A stretch of DNA of 64,000 bases. It comes from a bacterium. GTDB lineage: Bacteria > Bacteroidota > Ignavibacteria > Kapaibacteriales > UBA7675. Numbering within the stretch: the stretch's first letter is position 1; each line of letters starts with the position of its first letter. Positions 45,368 to 54,455 of this stretch are shown piece after piece. The notes under the pieces were generated by a model. That model made no database searches. It was not told the origin of the DNA and saw only the letters and a program-made list of their open reading frames with translations. The translations under genes and the position numbers were made by a program. The stretch is taken from positions 23,869-87,868 of the forward strand of contig JAUIKM010000025.1 in assembly GCA_030430495.1 (NCBI GenBank), given 5' to 3'.

Positions 45368-46606
45368 ATGCAATTGATCGACGGCCGCTGGCAGATTGGC
45401 GGATGTGATGTTCTGGAGCTCTGCGATAAGTATTCAACGCCTGTCTATGTCTACGACACGGCCAAAATGCGCGAGCGTTATGACGCGCTCAAACAGGCCT
45501 TTGCCGGCACCCGCATGTCCATCAAGTACGCCTGCAAGGCGCTCACCAATCCGGCCGTCCTGCGTTTTTTCCGCTCGCTCGGCGCGGGCGTCGACACCGT
45601 TTCCGCGCAGGAAGTGCGCATGGCGCTCGAAGCCGGTTTTGAGCCGCAGGCGATTCTTTTTACGCCGAACTGCGTCGCTTTCGATGAAATCCGCCAGGCG
45701 GTCGAGCTCGGCGTGCACGTCAACATCGACAATATTCCGACGCTGGAGCGCTTCGGCGACGTCTACGGCGGGACGGTGCCGGTCTGCATTCGCATCAATC
45801 CGCACATCATGGCCGGCGCCAATCCGAATATTTCCGTCGGTCACATCGACTCCAAGTTCGGCATTTCGATTCACCAGATGCGCCACGTGAAGCGCGTGGT
45901 GGAGAGCCACGGCATTCACGTCAACGGCATTCACATGCACACGGGCTCGGACATTCTGTCGATCGACTCCTTTGTGCGTGCGGCCGAGGTGCTTTTCGAC
46001 TACGCCGAAATGTTTCCCAAACTCGACTTTGTGGACTTCGGCAGCGGTTTTAAGGTGGCCTATCGCGAGGGCGACGTCACGACCAACGTGGAAGAACTCG
46101 GCCGTCGGTTAACGCCGTTGTTTAACGACTTCTGCAAGCGCTACGGCCGCGAGCTGGAGCTGTGGTTTGAGCCCGGCAAGTTCCTCGTGAGCGAGGCCGG
46201 CACATTTCTGGTGGAAGTCAACGTGATTAAACAGACGCCGGCGGCGGTTTTTGCGGGCGTTAATTCGGGCATGAACCACCTGATCCGCCCGATGTTTTAC
46301 GACGCCTATCACCACATTGTCAACGTCTCGAATCCCGACGGTCCGCCGCGCATTTACACGGTGGTCGGTTACATCTGCGAAACGGATACCTTTGGCCTGG
46401 ATCGCAATTTAAACGAGGTGCGCGAGGGCGATATTCTGGCGTTTAACAATGCGGGCGCCTACGGCATCTCGATGGCGAGCAATTACAATTCGAGGCTGCG
46501 TCCGGCGGAAGTTCTGGTGCACGAGGGCCAAGACTATCTGATCCGCCGCCGCGAGACTTTTGAGGACTTGACGCGCTGCCTGGAGTCGACGGACCTGCAG
46601 TTTTAG
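45368..46606 (+). CDS. lysA: Diaminopimelate decarboxylase
   Basis: The 412-residue product is a fold-III PLP decarboxylase. The PLP lysine lies in SIKYACKALTNP (about residue 55), followed by GAGVDTVSAQEV, NINPH-like INPHIMAGANPNISVG, HMHTGSD, the PLP phosphate site VDFGSGFKV, EPGKFLVSEAGTFL and the substrate-site CETDTFG. It decarboxylates meso-diaminopimelate to lysine, the last step of lysine synthesis. It is monocistronic, divergent from moxR. Confidence 0.9.
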   Translation: MQLIDGRWQIGGCDVLELCDKYSTPVYVYDTAKMRERYDALKQAFAGTRMSIKYACKALTNPAVLRFFRSLGAGVDTVSAQEVRMALEAGFEPQAILFTPNCVAFDEIRQAVELGVHVNIDNIPTLERFGDVYGGTVPVCIRINPHIMAGANPNISVGHIDSKFGISIHQMRHVKRVVESHGIHVNGIHMHTGSDILSIDSFVRAAEVLFDYAEMFPKLDFVDFGSGFKVAYREGDVTTNVEELGRRLTPLFNDFCKRYGRELELWFEPGKFLVSEAGTFLVEVNVIKQTPAAVFAGVNSGMNHLIRPMFYDAYHHIVNVSNPDGPPRIYTVVGYICETDTFGLDRNLNEVREGDILAFNNAGAYGISMASNYNSRLRPAEVLVHEGQDYLIRRRETFEDLTRCLESTDLQF

Positions 46607-46702
46607 GTTCTTGTTCTGTGTTTAAGGCCGGTTGGTTTCCGGCCGGCTGTCGTGTGTTTAACTCGTTTATTTCGCGTTGACTTTCTGACTTGAGGCTTGA
46701 GC

Positions 46703-46762
46703 GCTTCGCCCCTTGTCGCCTCCCGCTCGGCGGCTTGCTTGTTCTTTTTGCCGGTCATCGGG
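46703..46762 (-). repeat. Dispersed repeat copy, minus orientation
   Basis: On the minus strand: GACCGGCAAAAAGAACAAGC, AAGCCGCCGAGCGGGAGGC and the tail GGGGCGAAGCGCTCAAGCC. Confidence 0.65.
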
Positions 46763-46835
46763 ATCGAAGACGCCGGGCGTCGCTGCGTCGAGACCATCGT
46801 TGCGCGCCGACGGGCGTCAAGCTCACAGAAGTACA

Positions 46836-46866
46836 AGAGCCGTGAGTCTCAGGGACTCACGGCTCT
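46836..46866. repeat. Perfect 13-bp stem hairpin
   Basis: AGAGCCGTGAGTC and GACTCACGGCTCT flank a 5-base loop. There is no T-run. A close relative lies at 59217-59247, also upstream of a dispersed-repeat copy. Confidence 0.7.
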
Positions 46867-47092
46867 CAAAGTTTGCCGCGAAGACCATCCGGACAGGTTG
46901 TAGGCCGCAACCCTCGGAACGAACAGCCTTCGCGGCATTGATTCATGCCACTGCGTTTTACCGGTCACTGCCGTTTTGCAACCGAAGTTCCAAACCGACA
47001 TGCTCAAATGCACGCCGCCGAGTGATCAGCGGCAGACCTCAAGCCCGAAGACACAGAACGTCGGGCCGGTCTCGAATACATGTACCGCAAAC

Positions 47093-47160
47093 CCGGTGAC
47101 AATCAAAAGAGTAAAACAAGCGTGTCAAGCCGCAGGCGCCGGCAGGCGAAGTGCTCAGGC
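47093..47160 (+). repeat. Dispersed repeat copy, plus orientation
   Basis: The head CGGTGACAATCAAAAGAG leads to AAACAAGC, a GC-rich middle (GCCGCAGGCGCCGGC) and the tail AGGCGAAGTGCTCAGGC. Confidence 0.7.
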
Positions 47161-47216
47161 CCGCGCCATAAAAAGCGCACAACGGAAGCGCGTTCACTCG
47201 AACCCGCGCGCCGGAC

Positions 47217-47897
47217 TTAAACAGGTCTGTGGTCCCCGCCTTTGCCCTTCAGTTTGCGGAACGTGACAAGCGAATAAATCAGCGGGACGAAGGTGATCGT
47301 GCCGATATACACCATCATGATGGTAAACAAAGCGACGCCGTCAAACAATATCGGAGCGGGCAGGGCGATGACCGATGCCGCCACCCACAGCACCGCCGCC
47401 ATGCGATGCGTGCGACGCCAGACCTCCGGATTCTCGAGCGTCCAGGGCGTGCGAATTCCCACGAAGTAGTTGGAACGGACCTTGCCGAACATGTTGCCGA
47501 GCACCAGAAACAAGAGAATTAAACACACGCAGATGACGCGCTCGATCGCAAAGTCATATCCCAGACCCGCCGCGACAATGCTGCCGAAAACCACCAGCAT
47601 GAACGTCGTAAACAACAGCCGGAACGAGCGCATCGTATTGGCGAAGAGCTCAAAGTTCTCGCGCCGCGGATCGATGTAGGGCAGCCCGAAGAGCAAAGCC
47701 GTTGTGAAAATGTTTAACACCGGAAGCAGTAACAACCCAAAGGCCTTGTGGCTGTAGTCGTCGGGTTCGCCCTCCAGGTTCCAGTGCGTCGGCATCTGTT
47801 CCGGCAGATGACTCCAGACAAAGGGAATCGCGATGAACGGAAGCGCGAGCAGTAACAACTGGAGCCACTCGCGGCGGAAAAAGGACGGCTTGTTCAT
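47217..47897 (-). CDS. SdpI/DUF1648 family membrane protein
   Basis: ATG 47897 is preferred (GGGA at 9 bases); an ATG at 47906 lies too close to it. The product of 226 residues has six to seven hydrophobic segments. The first carries the DUF1648 text LPFIAIPFVWSHLPEQMPTH, then HWNLEGEPD; the C-terminal half has the SdpI text NYFVGIRTPWTLENPEVWRR and HRMAAVLW. In Bacillus, SdpI gives immunity to the SdpC toxin and signals to SdpR. Here it lies directly after an ArsR-family gene, the same pairing; no toxin gene is nearby. The general role may be envelope sensing. Confidence 0.85.
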   Translation of the reverse strand: MNKPSFFRREWLQLLLLALPFIAIPFVWSHLPEQMPTHWNLEGEPDDYSHKAFGLLLLPVLNIFTTALLFGLPYIDPRRENFELFANTMRSFRLLFTTFMLVVFGSIVAAGLGYDFAIERVICVCLILLFLVLGNMFGKVRSNYFVGIRTPWTLENPEVWRRTHRMAAVLWVAASVIALPAPILFDGVALFTIMMVYIGTITFVPLIYSLVTFRKLKGKGGDHRPV

Positions 47898-47898
47898 G

Positions 47899-48183
47899 TT
47901 AATCATTCCCGGATTGTTTGCCGCGCTTGTCGTCGCGCAGGTTTAACATCCATTTGATGGTTTCATCAAGCACCGAAGTGTTAAGCGAGTAATACACGAA
48001 CTGTCCCTTTTTGATGGCCAGCGCCAGGTCCGCGCGTTTCAGCAGATCGAGGTGATAGGAAATGCTCGGTTTGCTGATGTCGAATGCCGCCGCTATCTCG
48101 CCGGCGGTCATGTCGCGTTCGCGGAGCATCTCCAGGATGGCGCGTCGGGTCGGGTCGTCCAGCGCTTTAAAAAGACTGTTCAA
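47899..48183 (-). CDS. ArsR-family repressor (SdpR-like)
   Basis: The start is TTG 48183 with AGG about 6 bases before. The 94-residue product is a winged-helix ArsR/SmtB protein: ALDDPTRRAILEMLRERDMT, then the recognition helix DISKPSISYHLDLLKRADL and the wing IKKGQFVYYSLN. No metal-binding cysteines are seen, as in SdpR. A perfect 18-bp palindrome lies 29 bases upstream, and the membrane gene downstream overlaps or abuts it, so it probably represses its own operon. Confidence 0.88.
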   Translation of the reverse strand: MNSLFKALDDPTRRAILEMLRERDMTAGEIAAAFDISKPSISYHLDLLKRADLALAIKKGQFVYYSLNTSVLDETIKWMLNLRDDKRGKQSGND

Positions 48184-48211
48184 TGTCTACCTGCCAGGAC
48201 TAGGTTAGATA

Positions 48212-48229
48212 TTTAGATAATTATCTAAA
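48212..48229. promoter_or_regulatory. Palindromic operator for the SdpR-like repressor
   Basis: TTTAGATAATTATCTAAA is a perfect 18-bp palindrome, extended on the left by a further TTAGATA half-site (48205-48211). AT-rich palindromes of this type are typical ArsR-family operators and may overlap the -10 region. Confidence 0.7.
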
Positions 48230-48794
48230 CACGAAGGCATCAACGCATGAGCCGCGGAATAGTTGCAGGCGCCATGAAAAAAAATTGCAGCAGCTCAATA
48301 AATAGTTGTAACCATGTGATTGACTCTGTGTTCTGAATGCGTCCAAACAATTCGAGGGACTTGTTATACGGCTGAGAGCCGCCGGCGCCAAAGGCAGAAT
48401 CACAATACAGCCCGAAGCACAAAAGCGGCGGACAAGCCGGAAGAACAAGCGCCGCAGGCGGCGGGACGGCGTGCAGCCGAAACACCAAGTTATTGAAATA
48501 CAGGCGTTTGGGCGCGAAGAATCGATCGGAGCCCCGATCAGAAAGCGGGCACAGTCGAGGTCGGAAGAGGCAAAACACATAGGAACTGTCTATGGGTGGC
48601 GCGCATCGAGGGTATGGTGAATAGCCGCCTCTTCCGATTCTCGGCTATTTTTTTTGCATAATACCGCCAATGCGTTTGCTCGCCAAACATCTCGATTAAT
48701 CGTCATTTTTTCGAAAAACACCGCCTCACCTAAGCCTTTATCGCATTCCGCATTTCTCGTATCTTGCAGTTTTTCAGATAATCGCCGGGCACAC
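48230..48794. other. Intergenic region
   Basis: No gene is supported. Near 48428-48475 lies GAACAAGCGCCGCAGGCGGC, which resembles the second half of the dispersed repeat. TATCTTGC at 48760 is a weak match to the -7 box for the archease gene. Confidence 0.4.
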
Positions 48795-49235
48795 ATGGCT
48801 GCGTCGTCTGCCGAATCCTCTTTTTGCATCATCGATCACACTGCCGATCTGGCGCTGGAAATACAGGCGGTCGACCTGGCGGCGTTTTTCCGTCAGGCCC
48901 TGCGCGGCATGGCCGAACTGATTCTGCCCGCGGCGTCCGACCCGCCACCGCCCGGGTTTTCGCAGATCCTGGAACTTGAACTGGACGCGCCCGACGCCGA
49001 GGTGCTGCTCGTCGACATGCTGAATCGCGTCAATCTGGAGTCGAGTCTGGCCAACACCGTCTTCCGCGAACTGGAAATTGATGAAGTCAGCGCGAGAAAA
49101 ATGCGCGGGCGCGCCAGGGGCTATGTTACCGATCAACGTTTTGACATCGATATAAAGGCGGTAACATATCACGGGCTGGAGATAAAAAAGCTCGAAAATG
49201 GCCGTTTTTCGGGTCAGATTCTTTTTGATATCTGA
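48795..49235 (+). CDS. Archease
   Basis: The frame is open from 48654, but ATG 48795 gives the family-typical length of 146 residues. The product has the archease marks: FCIIDHTADLALEIQA near the N-terminus, a central acidic ELDAPDAEVLLVDMLNRVN and the C-terminal IKAVTYHGLEIKK with a final beta strand QILFDI that carries the conserved terminal Asp. Archease activates the RtcB ligase by promoting repeated guanylylation with a metal cofactor. The rtcB gene follows 384 bases downstream, which supports the call. Confidence 0.88.
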   Translation: MAASSAESSFCIIDHTADLALEIQAVDLAAFFRQALRGMAELILPAASDPPPPGFSQILELELDAPDAEVLLVDMLNRVNLESSLANTVFRELEIDEVSARKMRGRARGYVTDQRFDIDIKAVTYHGLEIKKLENGRFSGQILFDI

Positions 49236-49619
49236 GTTCGAACCTCAAAAATTACCGTCTGCCGCCACCGATTCGCCTGTTACCGCAGGTCGATTTTTGG
49301 TATTGATTCGGCCCCTCTCCGGAGGCTACTTTTGTACCGTGAGTTGAGGACAGGTATCGCGATCGGGAGATTGGATCACGTCCGGCGTTTTTTAGGACAG
49401 ACGTCGCTCCAGCGGTTGCCGCGGCCAACTCATGCCAATGTTAAAACTTGGGATACTGAATGAAGTCTCTGATCACTCGATTGCTGGGGGGCAATGTGGT
49501 CAGGGACTTTTTTATTTTGCGTTTTTGGCGCTGCGTTCCGGTCGACGCGGCGGACTCCCGAACAATGGCGGACCTGGCGGCGCATCATACGTTTCCGCCC
49601 TGAACTACTGATTGCACTC
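49236..49619. other. Leader region of rtcB
   Basis: No gene is supported. A TACTTTTG box lies at 49327-49334, suggesting that rtcB has its own promoter. The rtcB frame stays open up to 49494, but that part (rich in Arg and Trp) does not look like RtcB. Confidence 0.4.
49327..49334 (+). promoter_or_regulatory. Bacteroidota-type -7 box upstream of rtcB
   Basis: TACTTTTG fits TAnnTTTG, 286 bases before the chosen rtcB start. The distance is long, so the link is tentative. Confidence 0.35.
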
Positions 49620-51068
49620 ATGGCACTACCCGATTCACTGCGCGCACACGGCAACATGTGCTGGGAAATCCCGACTTCTCACGGCGCGTCGATGCGCGTG
49701 CCCGCCCGCATCTTTGCGGCGGAATCAATGTTGAAGTCGATCGGCTCCGATCGATCCATCGAACAGCTCGTCAACGTGGCTTCGCTGCCCGGTATTCAGG
49801 AAGCGGCGCTCGTCATGCCGGACGTACACGAAGGGTATGGGTTCCCGATCGGCGGAATTGCGGCGACGGAATACCCGCACGGCGCAATCTCGCCCGGCGG
49901 CATCGGCTACGACATCAACTGCGGCGTGCGCATGCTGACGACGGAGTTTCGCTTCAAACAACTGCGCAATCGTTTTCAGGCGCTGGCGGAAGAACTCTTC
50001 AAACGCGTGCCCTCCGGCGTGGGGCGCGGCGGGCTGCTGAAATTGAGCGCCAACGAAATGGACAAAGTGCTCAACCAGGGCGCGCCGTACATGGTGGCGC
50101 AGGGTTTCGGCACGCAGCGCGACATTCACTTTACCGAGTCGCAGGGCCGCCTGGAGTGGGCCGACGCCAATAAAGTCTCGGACGACGCGCGCCGCCGCGG
50201 ACTCAACCAGCTGGGCACGATGGGCGCGGGCAATCACTTTGTGGAGCTGGATCGCGTCGACGCAATCTTCGACCGCCACACGGCCGAGACCTTCGGACTG
50301 GAGGAAGATCAGGTTGTCGTGCTGATCCACACCGGTTCGCGCGGGCTTGGGCACCAGGTGGCGACGGACTACATCAGGACCATGATCGGCGCCATGCCGC
50401 GCTACGACATCGTTCTGCCCGATCGCGAACTGGCCTGCGTGCCTTTTTCATCCAACGAAGGACGCGATTACTTCGGCGCGATGGCGGCGGCGGCCAACTT
50501 CGCCTGGGCCAACCGCCAGCTGATCACCTGCCGCGTGCGCGAGGCGTTCGACCACGTGCTCGGCGCGGAACGCGTCGGCAGCATCGAAGTTTTGTACGAC
50601 GTGGCGCACAACATCGCCAAGATAGAAGAGCACAGCGTCGGCGGCGAAAACAAACGCGTCATCGTGCACCGCAAGGGCGCGACGCGCGCATTCGGACCGG
50701 GCCATCCCGAGGTTGTGGAGGAGTACCGCTCCGTCGGCCAGCCGGTCCTGATCCCGGGCAGCATGGGCACGGCTTCTTATGTTCTGGCCGGCACGGAAAT
50801 GAGCATGCGGTGCAGCTTCGGCTCCACCTGTCACGGCGCGGGCCGCCGCATGTCCCGCAGCAAGGCGCGCCGCGAAGTTCACGCGGGCGACCTGTTAAAA
50901 GAGTTAAAACAGTTGGGGATTGTGGTCCAGGCCGGCTCCAAACGCGGCGTGGCCGAGGAAGCGCCGAAAGCCTACAAAGACGTCGACAGCGTGGTGGACG
51001 TGGTGCAAGACGCGGGCATCGCGCGCAAGGTGGCGCGGGTGCGTCCGCTGGCGGTGATCAAAGGCTGA
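49620..51068 (+). CDS. rtcB: RNA-splicing ligase RtcB
   Basis: ATG 49620 is chosen because it gives 482 residues, the normal length; ATG 49494, with a G-rich site before it, would add 42 atypical residues. Family marks: MPDVHEGYGFPIGG, the metal cysteine in YDINCGVRM (about residue 101), GTMGAGNHFVEL, LIHTGSRGLGHQV, YDVAHNIAKIEEH, and the guanylylated His in STCHGAGRRMSR (about 405). RtcB joins RNA 2',3'-cyclic phosphate or 3'-phosphate ends to 5'-hydroxyl ends using GTP and Mn2+. With archease upstream it forms an RNA repair pair; tRNA or rRNA damage is the likely target. Confidence 0.94.
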   Translation: MALPDSLRAHGNMCWEIPTSHGASMRVPARIFAAESMLKSIGSDRSIEQLVNVASLPGIQEAALVMPDVHEGYGFPIGGIAATEYPHGAISPGGIGYDINCGVRMLTTEFRFKQLRNRFQALAEELFKRVPSGVGRGGLLKLSANEMDKVLNQGAPYMVAQGFGTQRDIHFTESQGRLEWADANKVSDDARRRGLNQLGTMGAGNHFVELDRVDAIFDRHTAETFGLEEDQVVVLIHTGSRGLGHQVATDYIRTMIGAMPRYDIVLPDRELACVPFSSNEGRDYFGAMAAAANFAWANRQLITCRVREAFDHVLGAERVGSIEVLYDVAHNIAKIEEHSVGGENKRVIVHRKGATRAFGPGHPEVVEEYRSVGQPVLIPGSMGTASYVLAGTEMSMRCSFGSTCHGAGRRMSRSKARREVHAGDLLKELKQLGIVVQAGSKRGVAEEAPKAYKDVDSVVDVVQDAGIARKVARVRPLAVIKG

Positions 51069-51136
51069 AGATTCCTGACGTTAGATTCATGCCGCAACTG
51101 TCGTCCTGCCGCCGCCATACCAGGGCATTTTAAAAG

Positions 51137-51160
51137 GCCGCTTTTGTTTGTCAGCGGGCG
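51137..51160 (-). repeat. Dispersed repeat head, minus orientation
   Basis: On the minus strand it reads CGCTGACAAACAAAAGCGGC, the common head of the family, with no clear tail. Confidence 0.6.
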
Positions 51161-51268
51161 AGGAGCGGCCGGTCACCGCATCTGTTTCACGACTTCGGAT
51201 TGTTGTGCCGGCAGTCAACCATTGTACCGCCGGATTCCGCACCGCTGCACGACTTCGCCGCATCCGGC

Positions 51269-51321
51269 ACGCCGACAAACAAAAAAATCAAGCGAGCCTG
51301 AGATGCGGCAGCAGCTCAAAG
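51269..51321 (+). repeat. Dispersed repeat copy, plus orientation
   Basis: ACAAACAAAAAAATCAAGCG is followed by AGCCTGAGATGCGGCAGC and GCTCAAAGCGG. Confidence 0.65.
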
Positions 51322-51496
51322 CGGTCATGAAAGTGCGCCAAAAGCCACATGCGGACATGAGACCGCAAACACCTGTTTGGGCGTTGATTCGTCCCTGCCG
51401 TGCATTGTTTAATGCCCTTTTGGTTCGGGGTGAATTTGCGTAGCTTGCAGGTTCGTCATAAGTGAATCCGGGTGACGGGAAATCGGGAGAAGTTTG

Positions 51497-54391
51497 GTGG
51501 CAGTCAAGGAAGCGGTTGAGAATGCGGCGCAGACGGGCAAACGGACGGCGATCGAAATCCGCGGTGCGCGCGTCCACAATCTGAAGAATGTCGACGTCGA
51601 GATTCCGCGCAATCGCCTGACCGTCGTGACCGGCGTCAGCGGTTCGGGCAAGTCCTCGCTGGCATTCGACACGCTCTATGCGGAAGGGCAGCGCAGATTT
51701 GTCGAGTCGCTTTCGGCCTACGCACGCCAGTTTCTGGAGCGGATGGCCAAGCCGGACGTGGACCTGATTACGGGCATTCCGCCGGCGATCGCCATCGAAC
51801 AAAAAACGACCTCGCGCAATCCGCGCTCCACAGCGGGAACCTCCACGGAAGTCTACGACTACCTGCGCCTGCTTTTTGGTCGCGTGGGCCGCACGCGCTG
51901 TTACAGCTGCGGCAACCCCGTGCACAAGGACACGCCGCAGGCCGCGCTGGAACGCATTTTCAGCGAGTGGGAAGAAAACGACAAATTGTTTATTCTGTTT
52001 CCGCTGCAACGCCACGCCGGGCAGGATTTGGAAACCGAGATGCAGTCGATGCGCGAGCAGGGTTTTTTCCGGATGGTTCTGCCCTCGGCCAATGAAATTA
52101 TCGACCTGGACAACGAGCTGCTGGACGGCAAGCGCGACGAACTGTACATTCTGGCTGATCGCCTGGTGCTGCGCGACGACAAAGACGCGCGCTCGCGCAT
52201 GGTCGACTCGCTGGAAACGGCCTTTATCAAGGGCGGCGGCAAGTGCATCGTGCGCAACATCCTGCGCGACGAAGATCTGCGTTTCAGCTCGCGATTTGAG
52301 TGCGCGCAGTGCGACATCGTCTACGAAGAGCCGCAGCCGCGACTGTTCTCCTTCAACAATCCCTTCGGCGCCTGCCCGACCTGCCAGGGATTCGGCCGCT
52401 GCATCGGCATCGACGAACACCTGGTGATTCCGAACAGCACCAAAGCAATCATGGACGGGGCGATCCACCCGTTCACGACGCCGACGCACTCCAAACACTT
52501 CAAGGCGCTGCTGCAGGAAGCGCAGAAGCGCAACATCCCGATCAACAAACCGGTTGAAAACCTGACCACGGAGCAGCAGAATTTTCTGTGGGACGGCGGC
52601 GGCAAGTACATCGGCATCAACGGCTTCTTCAAAATGCTGGAAGAGAAGTCGTACAAAATGCACTACCGCGTGCTGATCAGTCGCTACCGCGGTTACACGC
52701 GCTGCCAGGCCTGCAAGGGCTCGCGCCTGCGCACGTCGGCGCGGCAGGTGTTTGTGGCGGAGCGCTCGCTGCCGCAGGTGGTGGCGATGACGCTGGAAGA
52801 GGCGCTGCAGTACGTGGAACAGATAAAACTGGACGTCCACGGCGAGCAGATTGCCGGGCGCATCCTGACGGAGCTGCGGCGACGCCTGAGCCTGCTGGTG
52901 GAAATCGGGCTGCACTACCTGACGCTGGATCGGCTCTCACACACGCTGTCGGGCGGCGAGTCGCAGCGCATTCACCTGGCGACGTCGATCGGCTCGGCGC
53001 TGGTGGGCTCGCTCTACGTGCTGGACGAACCGAGCATCGGCCTGCATCCGCGCGACACGGAAAAGATGATTCGCGTGCTGCACCGCCTGCGCAATCTGGG
53101 CAACACGGTGGTGGTGGTTGAGCACGACGAAGACATCATGCGCAACGCCGACAATATTATCGACATGGGGCCGCGCGCCGGCGAACACGGCGGCCATGTG
53201 GTGTCGCAGGGCAATTACGCGCAGATCACCAATGACGCGGCCTCGCTGACGGGCAAATACCTGAGCGGGCGCGCCTCGATTCCCGTGCCGACGGAACGCG
53301 CCCAGGGCAACGGCAAATCGATTATCGTGCGCAAACCGAGCGAAAACAACCTGAAAGGCGACGACATCGAGTTTCCGCTGGGCAAGATGGTCGTGGTGAC
53401 GGGCGTCTCCGGCTCGGGCAAAAGTACGCTGGTGCACGAGGTGCTGTACAACGGCATGCAGCGCGCGCGCGGCAAACAGGTCGGCTCAACGGGCCACTGC
53501 GACGGCATCGACGGCATGGACAACGTCGTCAACATCGAGATGGTCGACCAGTCGCCGATCGGCAAGTCGCCGCGTTCGACGCCGGCCACATACACAAAAG
53601 CTTTTGACGTGATACGCGAGCTGTTCGCGAGCCTGCCGGGCGCGCGCCAACTGGGCTGGAAACCGGGGCATTTTTCGTTCAACGTGCCCGGCGGACGCTG
53701 CCCGACCTGCGAAGGCGACGGCGTCGTCAAAATCGAAATGCAGTTCCTGGCCGACATCTTCCTGGAATGTGAAGAGTGCAAAGGCACGCGCTACCGCCGC
53801 GAGGCGCACGGCATCCGCTACAACGGCAAGTCGATTGTCGACGTACTGGGCATGACCGTGTCCGAGGCGATCAAGTTTTTCAGCGCCGAGAACAAAATCA
53901 AACGGCGGCTCAAAGTGCTGGAGGACGTGGGCCTTGGTTACATGCGGCTGGGGCAGGCGGGCACGACGCTTTCGGGCGGCGAGGCGCAGCGCGTCAAGCT
54001 GGCGGCGCACATGCAGGTGCGCAACTCGGACCCGACGCTGTTCATCTTTGATGAACCCACAACGGGTCTGCACTTTGACGACGTGGCCAAACTGCTGATG
54101 TGTTTCCGCCGACTGATCGAGCGCGGTCATTCACTGCTGATCGTCGAGCACAATCTGGACGTGATGAAGTCGGCCGACTGGATCATCGATCTGGGACCGG
54201 AAGGCGGGAATCGCGGCGGCTCACTGGTGGCGGCGGGCACGCCGGAAGAGGTCAGCGCCGTGGAGGCGTCCCACACCGGTCGTTTCCTGCGCGGCGTGTT
54301 TGAACGCGAAGCCGCCTCGTCCGCAGCGCCGGCGGCCGGCGGAAACGGCAAAGGCAAAGCCGCGCCGCGCAAACGACGCAGCACGGCCTGA
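51497..54391 (+). CDS. uvrA: Excinuclease ABC subunit A
   Basis: GTG 51497 is chosen (GGGAGA 7 bases upstream); a TTG at 51494 is the alternative. The 964-residue product is a full-length UvrA with two ABC modules. Walker A motifs are [12 protein letters not shown] and [12 protein letters not shown]; signature motifs are [11 protein letters not shown] and [11 protein letters not shown]; Walker B regions are [15 protein letters not shown] and [15 protein letters not shown]. Zinc-binding CxxC pairs appear in [17 protein letters not shown] with CPTCQGFG, and CPTCEGDG with CEECKGTR. UvrA loads UvrB at DNA lesions in nucleotide excision repair. The gene stands alone, without uvrB or uvrC, and has almost no TTAA tetramers. 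Confidence 0.97.
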   Translation: MAVKEAVENAAQTGKRTAIEIRGARVHNLKNVDVEIPRNRLTVVTGVSGSGKSSLAFDTLYAEGQRRFVESLSAYARQFLERMAKPDVDLITGIPPAIAIEQKTTSRNPRSTAGTSTEVYDYLRLLFGRVGRTRCYSCGNPVHKDTPQAALERIFSEWEENDKLFILFPLQRHAGQDLETEMQSMREQGFFRMVLPSANEIIDLDNELLDGKRDELYILADRLVLRDDKDARSRMVDSLETAFIKGGGKCIVRNILRDEDLRFSSRFECAQCDIVYEEPQPRLFSFNNPFGACPTCQGFGRCIGIDEHLVIPNSTKAIMDGAIHPFTTPTHSKHFKALLQEAQKRNIPINKPVENLTTEQQNFLWDGGGKYIGINGFFKMLEEKSYKMHYRVLISRYRGYTRCQACKGSRLRTSARQVFVAERSLPQVVAMTLEEALQYVEQIKLDVHGEQIAGRILTELRRRLSLLVEIGLHYLTLDRLSHTLSGGESQRIHLATSIGSALVGSLYVLDEPSIGLHPRDTEKMIRVLHRLRNLGNTVVVVEHDEDIMRNADNIIDMGPRAGEHGGHVVSQGNYAQITNDAASLTGKYLSGRASIPVPTERAQGNGKSIIVRKPSENNLKGDDIEFPLGKMVVVTGVSGSGKSTLVHEVLYNGMQRARGKQVGSTGHCDGIDGMDNVVNIEMVDQSPIGKSPRSTPATYTKAFDVIRELFASLPGARQLGWKPGHFSFNVPGGRCPTCEGDGVVKIEMQFLADIFLECEECKGTRYRREAHGIRYNGKSIVDVLGMTVSEAIKFFSAENKIKRRLKVLEDVGLGYMRLGQAGTTLSGGEAQRVKLAAHMQVRNSDPTLFIFDEPTTGLHFDDVAKLLMCFRRLIERGHSLLIVEHNLDVMKSADWIIDLGPEGGNRGGSLVAAGTPEEVSAVEASHTGRFLRGVFEREAASSAAPAAGGNGKGKAAPRKRRSTA

Positions 54392-54455
54392 GCACCTGAA
54401 CCGAAAGAAGTGAAGGCGGACCCAAACGTTTCGCACGGACTACTGCGAGGTTAAC

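Larger units (their letters stand above)
46607..47216. other. Repeat-rich intergenic region
   Basis: No gene is supported. It holds a GGCCGG/CCGGCC hairpin at 46626-46644, a minus-oriented dispersed-repeat copy at 46703-46762, a perfect 13-bp hairpin at 46836-46866 and a plus-oriented repeat copy at 47093-47160. Confidence 0.6.
51069..51496. other. Repeat-bearing gap before uvrA
   Basis: No gene is supported. A minus-oriented dispersed-repeat head lies at 51137-51160 and a plus-oriented copy at 51269-51321, so the pair points outward in opposite directions. Confidence 0.5.

Noticed and set aside
48221..48580. 119- and 112-codon minus-strand frames upstream of the SdpR-like gene
   Set aside because: Both are Arg/Cys/Phe-rich shadows overlapping each other and the operator palindrome; neither looks like a protein.
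51215..52915. A 566-codon antisense frame over the start of uvrA
   Set aside because: It overlaps the clearly coding UvrA ATPase module and resembles other GC-rich shadow frames.
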